Assembly: GCA_964522515.1 (NCBI GenBank)
Contig: CAZFWC010000019.1
Coordinates: 1 to 11,855 of the forward strand
Length of the DNA: 11,855 nt
Direction: 5' to 3'
From: CAYNCE01 sp964522515
GTDB taxonomy: Bacteria; Patescibacteriota; Patescibacteriia; UBA2196
Translations under genes and position numbers: made by a program
Notes under the pieces: generated by a model
Told to the model about the DNA's origin: nothing
Seen by the model: only the letters and a program-made list of their open reading frames with translations
The model's database searches: none
Shown here: in pieces, positions 1 to 6,152 of the stretch
How the letters are laid out: each line of letters begins with the position of its first letter
How positions within the stretch are numbered: position 1 is the stretch's first letter

Positions 1-93
1 ACAGGGTTTGAAAAAATAAGATCAGCATTTGCAAAAACAGGAATTAATAAAAAAATTAAAAGTAGTAAAGGAATAAAATATTTCATATTTTAG
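1..93 (+). CDS. 3' end of an unidentified gene (partial)
   Basis: An open frame enters from the left edge and ends at TAG (91-93), giving the last 30 residues of a protein. The fragment is lysine-rich and begins TGFEKIRSAFAKTG, ending KGIKYFIF. I do not recognise the family from so short a piece. It converges on the minus-strand pilin gene. Codon use is AT-rich like the neighbours, so it is probably a genuine gene end, but nothing can be said of its function. Confidence 0.45.
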   Translation, partial: TGFEKIRSAFAKTGINKKIKSSKGIKYFIF

Positions 94-212
94 CTCCCCT
101 CCTTTTCAAGGAGGGGTTTGGGGGTGGTTAATATTTTTAAAATTTTATTAACCCCCTCGTTAAAACTTGCCACCGGCAACTTTTAACTCTCCCCCTTGAA
201 AAAGGGGAGAGA
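94..212. repeat. Nested palindromic (MITE/REP-like) intergenic repeat
   Basis: The element has three hairpins. Stem 1 pairs CCCCTCCTT (96-104) with AAGGAGGGG (108-116). The middle stem pairs GGTTAAT (126-132) with ATTAACC (147-153). The right stem pairs CTCTCCCC (187-194) with GGGGAGAG (204-211). The outer hairpins are roughly inverted copies of each other. A separate palindrome, TTGCC-ACC-GGCAA flanked by GTTAAAA and TTTTAAC (159-187), interrupts the right arm as if inserted later. The element fills the space between two convergent gene ends and may also act as a bidirectional terminator, although no clean T-run follows the first stem. Confidence 0.7.
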
Positions 213-234
213 CACTGATGTCCTAATAAAATTT

Positions 235-819
235 TTAATCATCATCTAACCCAGTTGGAATTTCTGGATTACAACACACATTATTATTCCCTTCTGGACA
301 CAAAAACCTTTCACAATTATCTGCTTTTTCACACTGTGTGTAATTTGTTAAACCACAAGCTGGCAAAATTTGACAACTCCACTTGCTTCCTAATGATTTA
401 CAAGCGTCCCAACCTTCACACATTGAGTACCAATTATCATCTGGACCAGTAAATTTAAATTTAGTTTGAGCTTCATCTGTATTTACAAAAGAAGTAATAA
501 TAAAATTAACAGCAGTCCAAGCTAAAACAACAATTAAAATTCCAACAACAGTGCCCGTCATTATTTTTTGACCTTGCTGAACTCGGCTAGAAACTCCAGC
601 TGAAGTAATCCACAAAAATCCTCCGTAAACAAAAAATAATAAAGCAGAAGCTCCAACAATTCCTAAAATCCATCTTGCTAAATTTGAAATCGTTAATAAA
701 GCGCAACAAATTCCACCGTTTCCAGCAGTTGCGCAACCAGGTAAAATTTGAATTGCTTGCGCTGGATAAAAAGGAGTTAGTAAAATTATTAGTAAAAATA
801 AAATAAAAAAATATTTCAT
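235..819 (-). CDS. T4SS pilin-like protein with cysteine-rich C-terminal extension
   Basis: This 194-residue protein has an N-terminal signal sequence (residues 1-22, likely cut after AQA) and two hydrophobic segments (about 45-72 and 88-112). The linker between them carries YGGFLWITSAG, typical of the VirB2/TrbC-like T4SS pilin family widespread in Patescibacteria. The family forms small membrane or pilus subunits. Unlike a plain pilin, it continues after residue 115 with an extracellular-looking tail holding nine cysteines (C134, C140, C149, C155, C163, C169, C174, C182, C183), which suggests disulfide bonding. C29, C38 and C39 precede the first membrane segment. I chose the ATG at 819, four bases after the stop of the solute-binding gene, because an earlier in-frame ATG would overlap that gene and spoil the signal peptide. 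It is co-transcribed with the upstream gene. Family placement is fairly sure; the tail's role is unknown. Confidence 0.75.
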   Translation of the reverse strand: MKYFFILFLLIILLTPFYPAQAIQILPGCATAGNGGICCALLTISNLARWILGIVGASALLFFVYGGFLWITSAGVSSRVQQGQKIMTGTVVGILIVVLAWTAVNFIITSFVNTDEAQTKFKFTGPDDNWYSMCEGWDACKSLGSKWSCQILPACGLTNYTQCEKADNCERFLCPEGNNNVCCNPEIPTGLDDD

Positions 820-823
820 AATT

Positions 824-2233
824 TTAATAGGTCTGTCCAATCACTCGCGCAGCTTTTGTAACAGCGTCACGAATACTGCTTGCGCCAGTAATAATTTCTA
901 AAATCATTTGTTTAAACGATTCATTCATATGAATAGAATTTTTTCCGTGATACCAATTTTTCGCAGTTAAAATTTGATCAGCAAAAACAACGTTTTCAGG
1001 ATTTTTTTGTTTATAATTTGAAATTAAATTTTTTAAAGCAGGCGGATTTTTTGTTGCGTCTAAATAATCTTCAACATAATATTTTGTTTTTCCTGTTTCA
1101 TCTTTGTAAGTTTTTGTTGCTAAAAATATTAAAAAATCCCAAGCTTCATTTTGATGTTGTGTTCTTTTAAAAACAGTATAAACCCAATAATTCGCCCAAT
1201 TTACTGGAAGCCCTAAGGCATCAGTTCCATCAATATTAATATGAGGCATTTGAGAAATTCCAAGATTTATTTTCGGAGCTTGAGTTTTAATTAATGGAAT
1301 TTGATAAGAGTATCCAAACATCATTGATAATTTATTTGCTGAAAAAAGTTCTTCTGCTTCTGCTAAATCTTTGTTCCAAGTGTAGACTTCTTTTGAAGGC
1401 AAAGCAAAATCTGTGTAAAATCTTAAAGCTTGTTCTCCTGGATAAAAATTTTTATCATAAGATGAATATTTATTAAACGAAATTTGACCACGACTGTTCA
1501 CCATTTCTGTTCCGTTTTGCAACATTAATAAAGATAAAATATCATTTGAACGATTAATATTATTTGCTCCGCCCAAAGCAACTGCTGAACGAATAATTTC
1601 ACCTTCTGTATTTTGTCTTGTTAATTTTTTAACGACATCCGCCAACTCCTGCCAAGTTTTTGGCGGGTTTGTAATATTTGCCGCATTAAAATGATCTTTA
1701 TTATAAAATAAAGCTAAACTGTCAATTGATAAAGGCAAACCTAAAATTAAATTATTTTTTACAACATCTTGATAAACAACATCTGGATAATTATCTTTAA
1801 TAAATTGAGAAGTTAAAGTTGGCGTGGTTTTCATTATTGCTGTTTGTTGTTTTTTTAAAACACCTGTTTCTTGAATAAATGGTAATTTTATTTCTGCGGG
1901 CATTGGCAAAATTTTATTTTCATATTGATTTACCCAAGTATTGTGAATTGCAAAAATGTCAGGACCTTGATTATTTGCCCAACCTTCAACTAATTTTTTT
2001 TCATAATCTTCCCAACGAAGTTTTGTGTAATTAATTTTTACATTTGGATGAAATAATTGGTATTTGCTAATTATTTTTTCAAATGCGTTTGAAGAATCAA
2101 AAAGACCCCAAATATTTAATTCAACTTTTTCAAGTATTGCTTTTTCAGCAACTTTGTCTCCGCCTTTACAACCAAAACCAGTTGTTAGAACTAAAATTAA
2201 AATTAAAGATAAAAATAAAAGTTTTGTTTTCAT
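824..2233 (-). CDS. Extracellular solute-binding lipoprotein (ABC transporter family 1-like)
   Basis: This 469-residue protein has the size and layout of family 1 (maltose/sugar-type) ABC solute-binding proteins. It has a signal peptide (1-21) ending in a lipobox-like TGFGC with Cys22 as probable lipid anchor; position -3 is atypical. An N-lobe segment reads FEKIISKYQLFHPNVKINY (51-69), then GPDIFAIHNTW (90-100), a hinge segment LPLSIDSLALFYNKDHF (166-182), and the conserved PPKTWQELADVVKKL (190-204). LFSANKLSMMFGYSY (296-310) matches the family's 'F..GK.AM...G' region. The ligand cannot be told from sequence. No permease or ATPase genes are visible here, so it may serve a distant transporter or act as a surface binding protein. 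The start at 2233 gives a proper signal peptide; a longer in-frame reading back to 2281 runs through the promoter and repeat. It heads a two-gene unit with the pilin gene. Confidence 0.85.
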   Translation of the reverse strand: MKTKLLFLSLILILVLTTGFGCKGGDKVAEKAILEKVELNIWGLFDSSNAFEKIISKYQLFHPNVKINYTKLRWEDYEKKLVEGWANNQGPDIFAIHNTWVNQYENKILPMPAEIKLPFIQETGVLKKQQTAIMKTTPTLTSQFIKDNYPDVVYQDVVKNNLILGLPLSIDSLALFYNKDHFNAANITNPPKTWQELADVVKKLTRQNTEGEIIRSAVALGGANNINRSNDILSLLMLQNGTEMVNSRGQISFNKYSSYDKNFYPGEQALRFYTDFALPSKEVYTWNKDLAEAEELFSANKLSMMFGYSYQIPLIKTQAPKINLGISQMPHINIDGTDALGLPVNWANYWVYTVFKRTQHQNEAWDFLIFLATKTYKDETGKTKYYVEDYLDATKNPPALKNLISNYKQKNPENVVFADQILTAKNWYHGKNSIHMNESFKQMILEIITGASSIRDAVTKAARVIGQTY

Positions 2234-2240
2234 ATAATTT

Positions 2241-2246
2241 ATTATA
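2241..2246 (-). promoter_or_regulatory. -10 box of the solute-binding gene, leaderless layout
   Basis: On the minus strand the sequence is a perfect TATAAT placed seven bases before the ATG at 2233. Transcription would therefore start at or within a base or two of the start codon, implying a leaderless mRNA, which fits the absence of a ribosome-binding site. The -35 region falls inside the AT-rich repeat and is poor (TTTTGG-like). Confidence 0.55.
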
Positions 2247-2260
2247 ACACAAATAAAACA

Positions 2261-2390
2261 AATCCAAAATCCAAATTTCAAAGCTCAAAAAAATACTAAA
2301 ATTAAAATTTTAAATATTAAAAATTATTTTTTATTTCTTTTAATATTTAGTATTTGACATTTTTTTGGATTTTAAAATTTGAGCTTTGAG
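2261..2390. repeat. AT-rich inverted repeat, copy A
   Basis: The left arm (AATCCAAAATCCAAATTTC, then CAAAGCTCAAAAAAATAC) is complementary to the right arm, which reads TTTGACATTTTTTTGG and TTTGAGCTTTGAG. The centre is almost pure A/T. The whole unit closely matches a second copy at 7483-7628, with shared stretches around AAAAAAATA(C/T)TAAAATTAAA and TTTAGTATTTGA. This makes it an interspersed repeat rather than a simple terminator. It lies between the promoter of the solute-binding gene and the 3' end of the tRNA. Confidence 0.7.
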
Positions 2391-2401
2391 TTTTTATTGT
2401 T

Positions 2402-2486
2402 TGGTGCCGGAGAGAGGACTTGAACCTCCATGCCTTTCGGCACTTGGTCCTAAACCAAGCGTGTCTACCAATTCCACCACTCCGGC
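2402..2486 (-). tRNA. trnL: tRNA-Leu (anticodon UAG)
   Basis: The minus strand folds into a class II tRNA. The acceptor stem GCCGGAG pairs with CTCCGGC, followed by discriminator A and an encoded CCA. The D arm contains AATTGGTAGACAC. The anticodon stem CTTGG/CCAAG encloses loop TTTAGGA with anticodon UAG (2450-2452). A long variable arm TGCCGAAAGGCA and a T-loop TTCAAGT follow. The long variable arm and the anticodon both indicate leucine (CUN codons). Confidence 0.96.
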
Positions 2487-2513
2487 AAAATTCTATTTTA
2501 ATTTAACATATTC

Positions 2514-2542
2514 TTGACAAAAAATAAAGTTTAGATTAGAAT
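2514..2542 (+). promoter_or_regulatory. Sigma70-type promoter P1
   Basis: A consensus -35 TTGACA (2514-2519) and a -10 TAGAAT (2537-2542) are separated by exactly 17 bases. The spacer begins with an A-tract followed by TAAAG. It should start a transcript near 2547-2549 that reads the small hypothetical gene at 2625. Two other promoters in the window (5391 and 5981) share this architecture. Confidence 0.75.
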
Positions 2543-2546
2543 AAAT

Positions 2547-2606
2547 ATGAAGCACATTAATTTTTTTATGTCTATTATTAAAAAAATTATAAAATATAAA
2601 TTTTAA
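2547..2606 (+). CDS. Possible leaderless 19-residue peptide
   Basis: An ATG lies four bases after the -10 box of promoter P1 and opens a 19-codon frame (MKHINFFMSIIKKIIKYKF) ending at TAA. The start codon would be at or near the first base of the transcript. The product would be a short basic, hydrophobic, amphipathic-looking peptide. It ends 18 bases before the next gene and could be a leader peptide or simply 5' untranslated RNA. In such AT-rich DNA a frame this short is easily a chance event. Confidence 0.25.
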   Translation: MKHINFFMSIIKKIIKYKF

Positions 2607-2624
2607 TTATTAATAATAAAAATT

Positions 2625-2924
2625 ATGAATTTAAAAGAACAAGAACCAAAACCAAAAAAAATAGAAATAATAGAAATAGATAAAAAGTATGAGGAATATT
2701 TAGAAAAAGCAAAAAATTCTGAATATTGGGAAATGATATTACCTGGTTTAAATGTTACTGTTGAATATATGATTTATATGTGTATTAAATATGGTGAATA
2801 TAATATTTTAGATGTGATAAAAGAGACACCAAAATATTGGTATGAAAGATTTGAACGCGAAGAAAAGGAAAAGCAAGAAAAAGAGGAAAAGCAAAAGAAA
2901 CTGCAAAAAGAAAATATTAAGTAA
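2625..2924 (+). CDS. Small charged hypothetical protein
   Basis: This is a 99-residue protein of unrecognised family. The N-terminus is lysine/glutamate-rich and probably disordered or helical (1-35). The centre is more hydrophobic and aromatic (YWEMILPGLNVTVEYMIYM, about 34-52, then YGEYNILDVIKETPKYWYERF), probably a compact helical unit. The last 25 residues are a run of E/K/Q suggesting a coiled coil or charged tail. There is no signal peptide, so it is likely cytoplasmic. It lies alone between promoter P1 and a strong terminator, so it is a single transcription unit, which supports it as a real gene. No ribosome-binding site is visible. Confidence 0.65.
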   Translation: MNLKEQEPKPKKIEIIEIDKKYEEYLEKAKNSEYWEMILPGLNVTVEYMIYMCIKYGEYNILDVIKETPKYWYERFEREEKEKQEKEEKQKKLQKENIK

Positions 2925-2955
2925 GATTAAAAAAATTTTGAAAAATTTTACAATT

Positions 2956-2981
2956 AATCACTTAGTCTTAAGTGATTTTTT
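2956..2981 (+). terminator. Rho-independent terminator
   Basis: A perfect 9 bp stem AATCACTTA/TAAGTGATT with a four-base loop (GTCT) is followed by a T-run. It sits 32 bases after the stop of the small hypothetical gene. Confidence 0.85.
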
Positions 2982-3035
2982 GTTTGTTTAATTTTATTTT
3001 ATTTGCTAAGTTAAAATAGTAATGATTTAAATTAT

Positions 3036-5405
3036 ATGTTTGTTAAAATTAATAAATCCAATAAATTAATATTAATTATTTTAGCAGTTTTTATTTTAAA
3101 TTTTTTTAATTTTTTAAATCTGACTAGTGCCCAAGAACTAATAAATATTAATACAGCAAATTCAGAAGAATTAGATTCTTTGCCAGGAATTGGATTAAGC
3201 AAAGCGCAAGCAATTATTGATTTTCGCGAACAAAATGGGAATTTTCAAAATATTGAAGAAATTAAAAATGTTTCTAGAATTGGTGAGACAACTTTTGAGA
3301 ATATTAAAGATTTGATTACAGTTGGTGAGACCGAACAAGACGACTCCACGCAGAGCGACGGAGCCAACACTGAAAACAATGCAAATAATGAAAATGAAGA
3401 AACAGAAAATTATTCTAATGAAATTATTATAAATGAATTGTTGCCAAATCCAGAAGGTTCAGATGATTTTGAGTGGATTGAATTAAAAAATATTGGAACA
3501 CAAAATATTGATTTAAATAATTGGAAAATTTCTGACGCAAGCGATAAAGAATATATTATTTCATTAAATGATTTTGACAGCACAGTAATTTTTGCAAACA
3601 GTTTTTTTATTTTAGAAAAATCAATCACAGGAATTTCTTTAAATAATTCAGGAGATGAATTAAAATTATTTAATCCAGATTTGGAATTAGTTTCACAAAC
3701 AAATTATTCTGATTCAAATGAAAATTATTCTTGGGCAAAAAATAATTCTGGAAATTATGAGTGGACAAATACTTTAACTAAAAATATAGAAAATATTATT
3801 TCGTTACCAATTGAAGAAGAGGAAAAACAAGAAAATCAAAATAACACAGAAGAACAAAATGGCTCCAGCCAAGAGACTGGAGCCAATACAGAAAGTGAAT
3901 TTAAAAATAAAATTTTAATTTCAGAATTTATGCCAAATCCAATTGGAATTGATAATAATTTTAATGAGTGGATTGAAATTTACAATACTTCAACTCAAGA
4001 AATAAATTTAGATAATTGGAAATTGCGTGATAATTTTTCTGAGTTTATTTTTGAATCCCTAGTGCTCGGGACAAAAATTCCTTCACAAAGTTTTTTAATT
4101 TTACGACGAAATGAAACTGGATTAATATTAAATAATTTAGGCGGAGATTTTTTAGAATTAATTGATAATCAAGACAAACAAGTTGATAAAATAAATTATA
4201 CAAAGAAGCCAATTGCTGGCGAAAGCTACAATTGGTGCGAGAATTTTGATAAGTGGTTGTGGCTTTCAGAAACAAGCATTAATAAAAAAAATAATTGTCC
4301 GCCAGTCAACGACTTACCTTTAGCATATTTTGAAATTCCTAATTATGAAATTTTTACTAATCAAAATATAATTTTAAACGCAAGTGAAAGCTACGACACT
4401 GATGGAGAAATTGTAAAATATGTTTGGGAATTTGAAAAAGAAGTTGAAATGGAACAAAGTGGCTCCACGCAGAACGATGGAGCCAACAGTAAAATTGAAA
4501 TTAAATTTTTAAATTCAGGAAAACAAAAAATAATTTTAAAAGTGATTGATAATTTGGGAGGTGAAGATGAATATTTTCAGAATATTAAAATAAAAGAAAA
4601 AATAATTGAAGAAAATTTTAGTCAAAAAAATGAAGCTAATTTTAATAACAAAAAGGCTCCACCCAAGAGGGATGGAGCCAACCAAGATAATTCAAGCAAA
4701 TTAAATATTGAGAATTATTATAAAAAAATTGAATTAAGTGAAATAAAAAATTTTGAAAAAGGAACACAAATTCAGGTTCAAGGAATTGTTTCTGTTGAGC
4801 CAGGAGTTTTAGGAGCAAATATTTTTTATATTAATGGCGCGCAAATTTATTCTTATAAAAAAGATTTTCCATTATTAACTTTAGGTGATTTTGTGCAAAT
4901 TAGTGGTGAAATCAGTGAAGCATACAATGAAACAAGAATTAAAATTCAAGACAAAAATAATATTCAAATTATTGAATCTGGAAACGCGCCCGAACCTAAA
5001 AAAATAATTTTAAATAATGATTTGGAAAATTTTGAAGGAAGTTTAGTACAAATTACTGGTGAAATTACAGATTTAAGACAAGGATATTTTTGGATTGATG
5101 ACGAGAACGGAGAAATTAGAATTACAATTAAGCCAACAATTGGAGCAGAGTTAGACGATTTTGGTTTAGTGTTGGGTGACAAAGTTAAAATTACAGGAAT
5201 TTTATCTGAAACAACAACAGGTTATCGAATTTTGCCAAGATATAAAAGTGATTTAATTGTTTTAAAAATTTTGGGAGAGAAAGATAATGAAAATAATAAA
5301 AAAGATTTAACAAAATATTTAATTGCTTTGGCTGTGTTTATATTTTTAGGATTAGGAATTTGGGGGTTTAAAATGTATCAAAAAATTAGTTTGACAAAAA
5401 AATAA
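3036..5405 (+). CDS. Secreted, membrane-anchored multidomain protein: ComEA-type HhH, two lamin-tail domains, PKD-like, two OB-like modules
   Basis: This 789-residue protein starts with a signal peptide (about 1-33, SAQ end). It is followed by a ComEA-like helix-hairpin-helix region (34-97) with ININTANSEELDSLPGIG and the paired half INVSRIG-like KNVSRIGETTFENI. Two lamin-tail-type beta domains follow, beginning IIINELLPNPEG (130-141) and ILISEFMPNPIG (293-304), each with WIE and NWK(I/L) motifs. A PKD-like domain (about 427-520) carries ASESYDTDGEIVKYVWEF. Two OB-like beta modules (about 563-650 and 665-745) contain VQGIVS and VQITGEI. The protein ends in a single hydrophobic anchor (761-780) and a basic tail. 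The HhH and OB modules suggest binding of extracellular DNA, perhaps for uptake or attachment; that role is inferred. Linkers contain four repeat-derived nine-residue inserts. The gene follows a terminator, so it has its own promoter, not clearly identifiable. The stop region overlaps promoter P2. Confidence 0.85.
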   Translation: MFVKINKSNKLILIILAVFILNFFNFLNLTSAQELININTANSEELDSLPGIGLSKAQAIIDFREQNGNFQNIEEIKNVSRIGETTFENIKDLITVGETEQDDSTQSDGANTENNANNENEETENYSNEIIINELLPNPEGSDDFEWIELKNIGTQNIDLNNWKISDASDKEYIISLNDFDSTVIFANSFFILEKSITGISLNNSGDELKLFNPDLELVSQTNYSDSNENYSWAKNNSGNYEWTNTLTKNIENIISLPIEEEEKQENQNNTEEQNGSSQETGANTESEFKNKILISEFMPNPIGIDNNFNEWIEIYNTSTQEINLDNWKLRDNFSEFIFESLVLGTKIPSQSFLILRRNETGLILNNLGGDFLELIDNQDKQVDKINYTKKPIAGESYNWCENFDKWLWLSETSINKKNNCPPVNDLPLAYFEIPNYEIFTNQNIILNASESYDTDGEIVKYVWEFEKEVEMEQSGSTQNDGANSKIEIKFLNSGKQKIILKVIDNLGGEDEYFQNIKIKEKIIEENFSQKNEANFNNKKAPPKRDGANQDNSSKLNIENYYKKIELSEIKNFEKGTQIQVQGIVSVEPGVLGANIFYINGAQIYSYKKDFPLLTLGDFVQISGEISEAYNETRIKIQDKNNIQIIESGNAPEPKKIILNNDLENFEGSLVQITGEITDLRQGYFWIDDENGEIRITIKPTIGAELDDFGLVLGDKVKITGILSETTTGYRILPRYKSDLIVLKILGEKDNENNKKDLTKYLIALAVFIFLGLGIWGFKMYQKISLTKK
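3342..3368. repeat. In-frame palindromic element, copy 1
   Basis: This 27 bp element has arms CTCC and GGAG (a degenerate form of GGCTCCA/TGGAGCC) and ends GGAGCCAAC. It encodes DSTQSDGAN (residues 103-111), in the linker between the helix-hairpin-helix and the first lamin-tail domain. Confidence 0.85.
3861..3887. repeat. In-frame palindromic element, copy 2
   Basis: This 27 bp element has perfect arms GGCTCCAG/CTGGAGCC. It encodes GSSQETGAN (residues 276-284) in the acidic linker between the two lamin-tail domains. Its higher G+C stands out from the surrounding sequence. Confidence 0.88.
4056..4072. repeat. Possible short palindromic insert of a different family
   Basis: TCCCTAGTGCTCGGGAC has arms TCCC/GGGA and is G+C-rich in an AT-rich gene. 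It encodes part of ESLVLGTK (340-347) inside the second lamin-tail domain, at a predicted loop. It is not alignable with the four GGCTCC elements and has only one copy here. Confidence 0.4.
4461..4487. repeat. In-frame palindromic element, copy 3
   Basis: This 27 bp element has arms GGCTCCA/TGGAGCC. It encodes GSTQNDGAN (residues 476-484) in the loop of the PKD-like domain just after its YVWEFEKE strand. It differs from copy 1 at only a few positions. Confidence 0.88.
4655..4682. repeat. In-frame palindromic element, copy 4
   Basis: This 28 bp element has perfect arms GGCTCCA/TGGAGCC. It is one base longer than the other three, so the left arm is read in another frame (APPKRD), but the right arm is again read as GAN (residues 541-549). 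It lies in the linker between the PKD-like and OB-like modules. Confidence 0.85.
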
Positions 5406-5419
5406 GAGTGTGGTAGACT
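5391..5419 (+). promoter_or_regulatory. Sigma70-type promoter P2 overlapping the end of the surface-protein gene
   Basis: TTGACA (5391-5396) lies over the final Leu-Thr codons of the preceding gene. A 17-base spacer beginning with an A-tract and TAAGAG is followed by TAGACT (5414-5419). It would give a transcript with a leader of about 70 bases in front of the zinc-ribbon gene. Confidence 0.65.
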
Positions 5420-5497
5420 ATTAACATAAAAAATAATAATAAAATAAATAATTGGAGGGGTAAATTTTAACAACTTGAAGGGAGTAGTGAATGAATC

Positions 5498-5884
5498 GTG
5501 AAAAATAAACTTTTGAAAAAGAAAAAGCTGGAACTAAAACATAAGAGAGAGCTTGCCCGATTTAACAATATTGAAGCATGGGATGGAGAATGGTTTTGCC
5601 CAAACTGTCAAAAAGTAGTAAAGGCATATTGGTGTGAGTGCGGTTGGGCATATTTTACTTATAAAGACCCAGGATTTTCTCAAGTGAATACTGTTTCTCA
5701 TATCTTTTTTTATAGTAAGGATTCCATTTTGGAGTATTCTCGTGGAAATAGGTATGTTGAAAAAATAGTTTTTTGTTCTTGGGAAGTCAGAAATGACGGG
5801 AAAGTGGGGATTGAAAGCGAACTCAAAATGATTCCAGAAAAAAAAGAATTTATATCAAAATTTATACAATATCCAATTTTATAA
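5498..5884 (+). CDS. Small zinc-ribbon-like hypothetical protein
   Basis: This 128-residue protein has a very basic N-terminal 25 residues (KNKLLKKKKLELKHKREL). It is followed by WFCPNCQKVV and YWCECGW, whose four cysteines (C34, C37, C46, C48) form a CxxC...CxC set likely to bind zinc. The rest (50-128) is an unrecognised mixed alpha/beta region. The basic tail plus zinc ribbon suggests nucleic-acid or ribosome contact, but this is inference. The start is uncertain. GTG at 5498 is the first in-frame start after a stop at 5492-5494. The purine-rich AAGGGAG (5478-5484) is 13 bases before it and better spaced for an out-of-frame ATG at 5491 that opens a five-codon frame overlapping the GTG; TTG at 5513 is an alternative. 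It stands alone between promoter P2 and a terminator. Confidence 0.7.
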   Translation: MKNKLLKKKKLELKHKRELARFNNIEAWDGEWFCPNCQKVVKAYWCECGWAYFTYKDPGFSQVNTVSHIFFYSKDSILEYSRGNRYVEKIVFCSWEVRNDGKVGIESELKMIPEKKEFISKFIQYPIL

Positions 5885-5890
5885 TCTTTA

Positions 5891-5915
5891 CCACCCAATA
5901 AAACGGGTGGATTTT
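5891..5915 (+). terminator. Rho-independent terminator
   Basis: A 6 bp G+C stem CCACCC/GGGTGG with an eight-base loop is followed by ATTTTTATTT. It begins six bases after the stop codon of the zinc-ribbon gene. Confidence 0.8.
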
Positions 5916-5980
5916 TATTTGGGAAATTGGGGGGATAAGTGATATAGGGAGTTTTAATTTTAAAGAGTAAAAAATAAAAC

Positions 5981-6009
5981 TTGCCAAAAAAATAAAGCTG
6001 TGATAAATT
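5981..6009 (+). promoter_or_regulatory. Probable promoter P3 of the rpsF-ssb-rpsR operon
   Basis: TTGCCA (5981-5986), a 17-base spacer beginning with an A-tract and TAAAG, and a weaker -10 TAAATT (6004-6009) are present. The layout matches P1 and P2. It would produce a leader of about 135 bases that carries the palindromic repeats before rpsF. Confidence 0.5.
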
Positions 6010-6060
6010 AAAATAAAATAAAGAAATTATTAAATTAAATTTAAATAGTCTAATTTATTT

Positions 6061-6109
6061 CACGAGATCCTTCGACTCCTAGCAACTCTAAAAAAGTCGC
6101 TCAGGATCC
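6061..6109. repeat. REP-like palindromic element, copy 1 (rpsF leader)
   Basis: The outer arms GATCC (6066-6070) and GGATC (6104-6108) enclose inner arms TTCGACT and AAGTCG. The sequence CTTCGACTCCTA...GTCGCTCAGGA aligns with the repeat between rpsF and ssb, and its ends (GATCCTTCG and CTCAGGA) match the repeat inside lgt in reverse orientation. Confidence 0.75.
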
Positions 6110-6111
6110 TC

Positions 6112-6141
6112 CTTTGCTAATGCTTCGGCGGACAGACAGGA
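6112..6141. repeat. Partial copy of the GCTTCGGCGGAC repeat
   Basis: TTTGCTAATGCTTCGGCGGAC resembles the palindrome that is translated inside ssb (7074-7103, GCTAAAGCTTCAGCAGAC). It lies directly after the REP-like element and 12 bases before the rpsF start, and it accounts for the spurious start codons ahead of rpsF. Confidence 0.5.
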
Positions 6142-6152
6142 TAATAATTATT

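Noticed and set aside
1630..1670. CCGCCAA/TTGGCGG inverted repeat within the solute-binding gene, like the translated palindromes elsewhere
   Set aside because: The encoded residues NPPKTWQELADVV are a conserved motif of the solute-binding family, so the pairing is probably chance.
3342..4682. The four GGCTCC palindromes as a CRISPR array
   Set aside because: Spacing is irregular (about 160-570 bases), the units are translated, and there are no cas genes.
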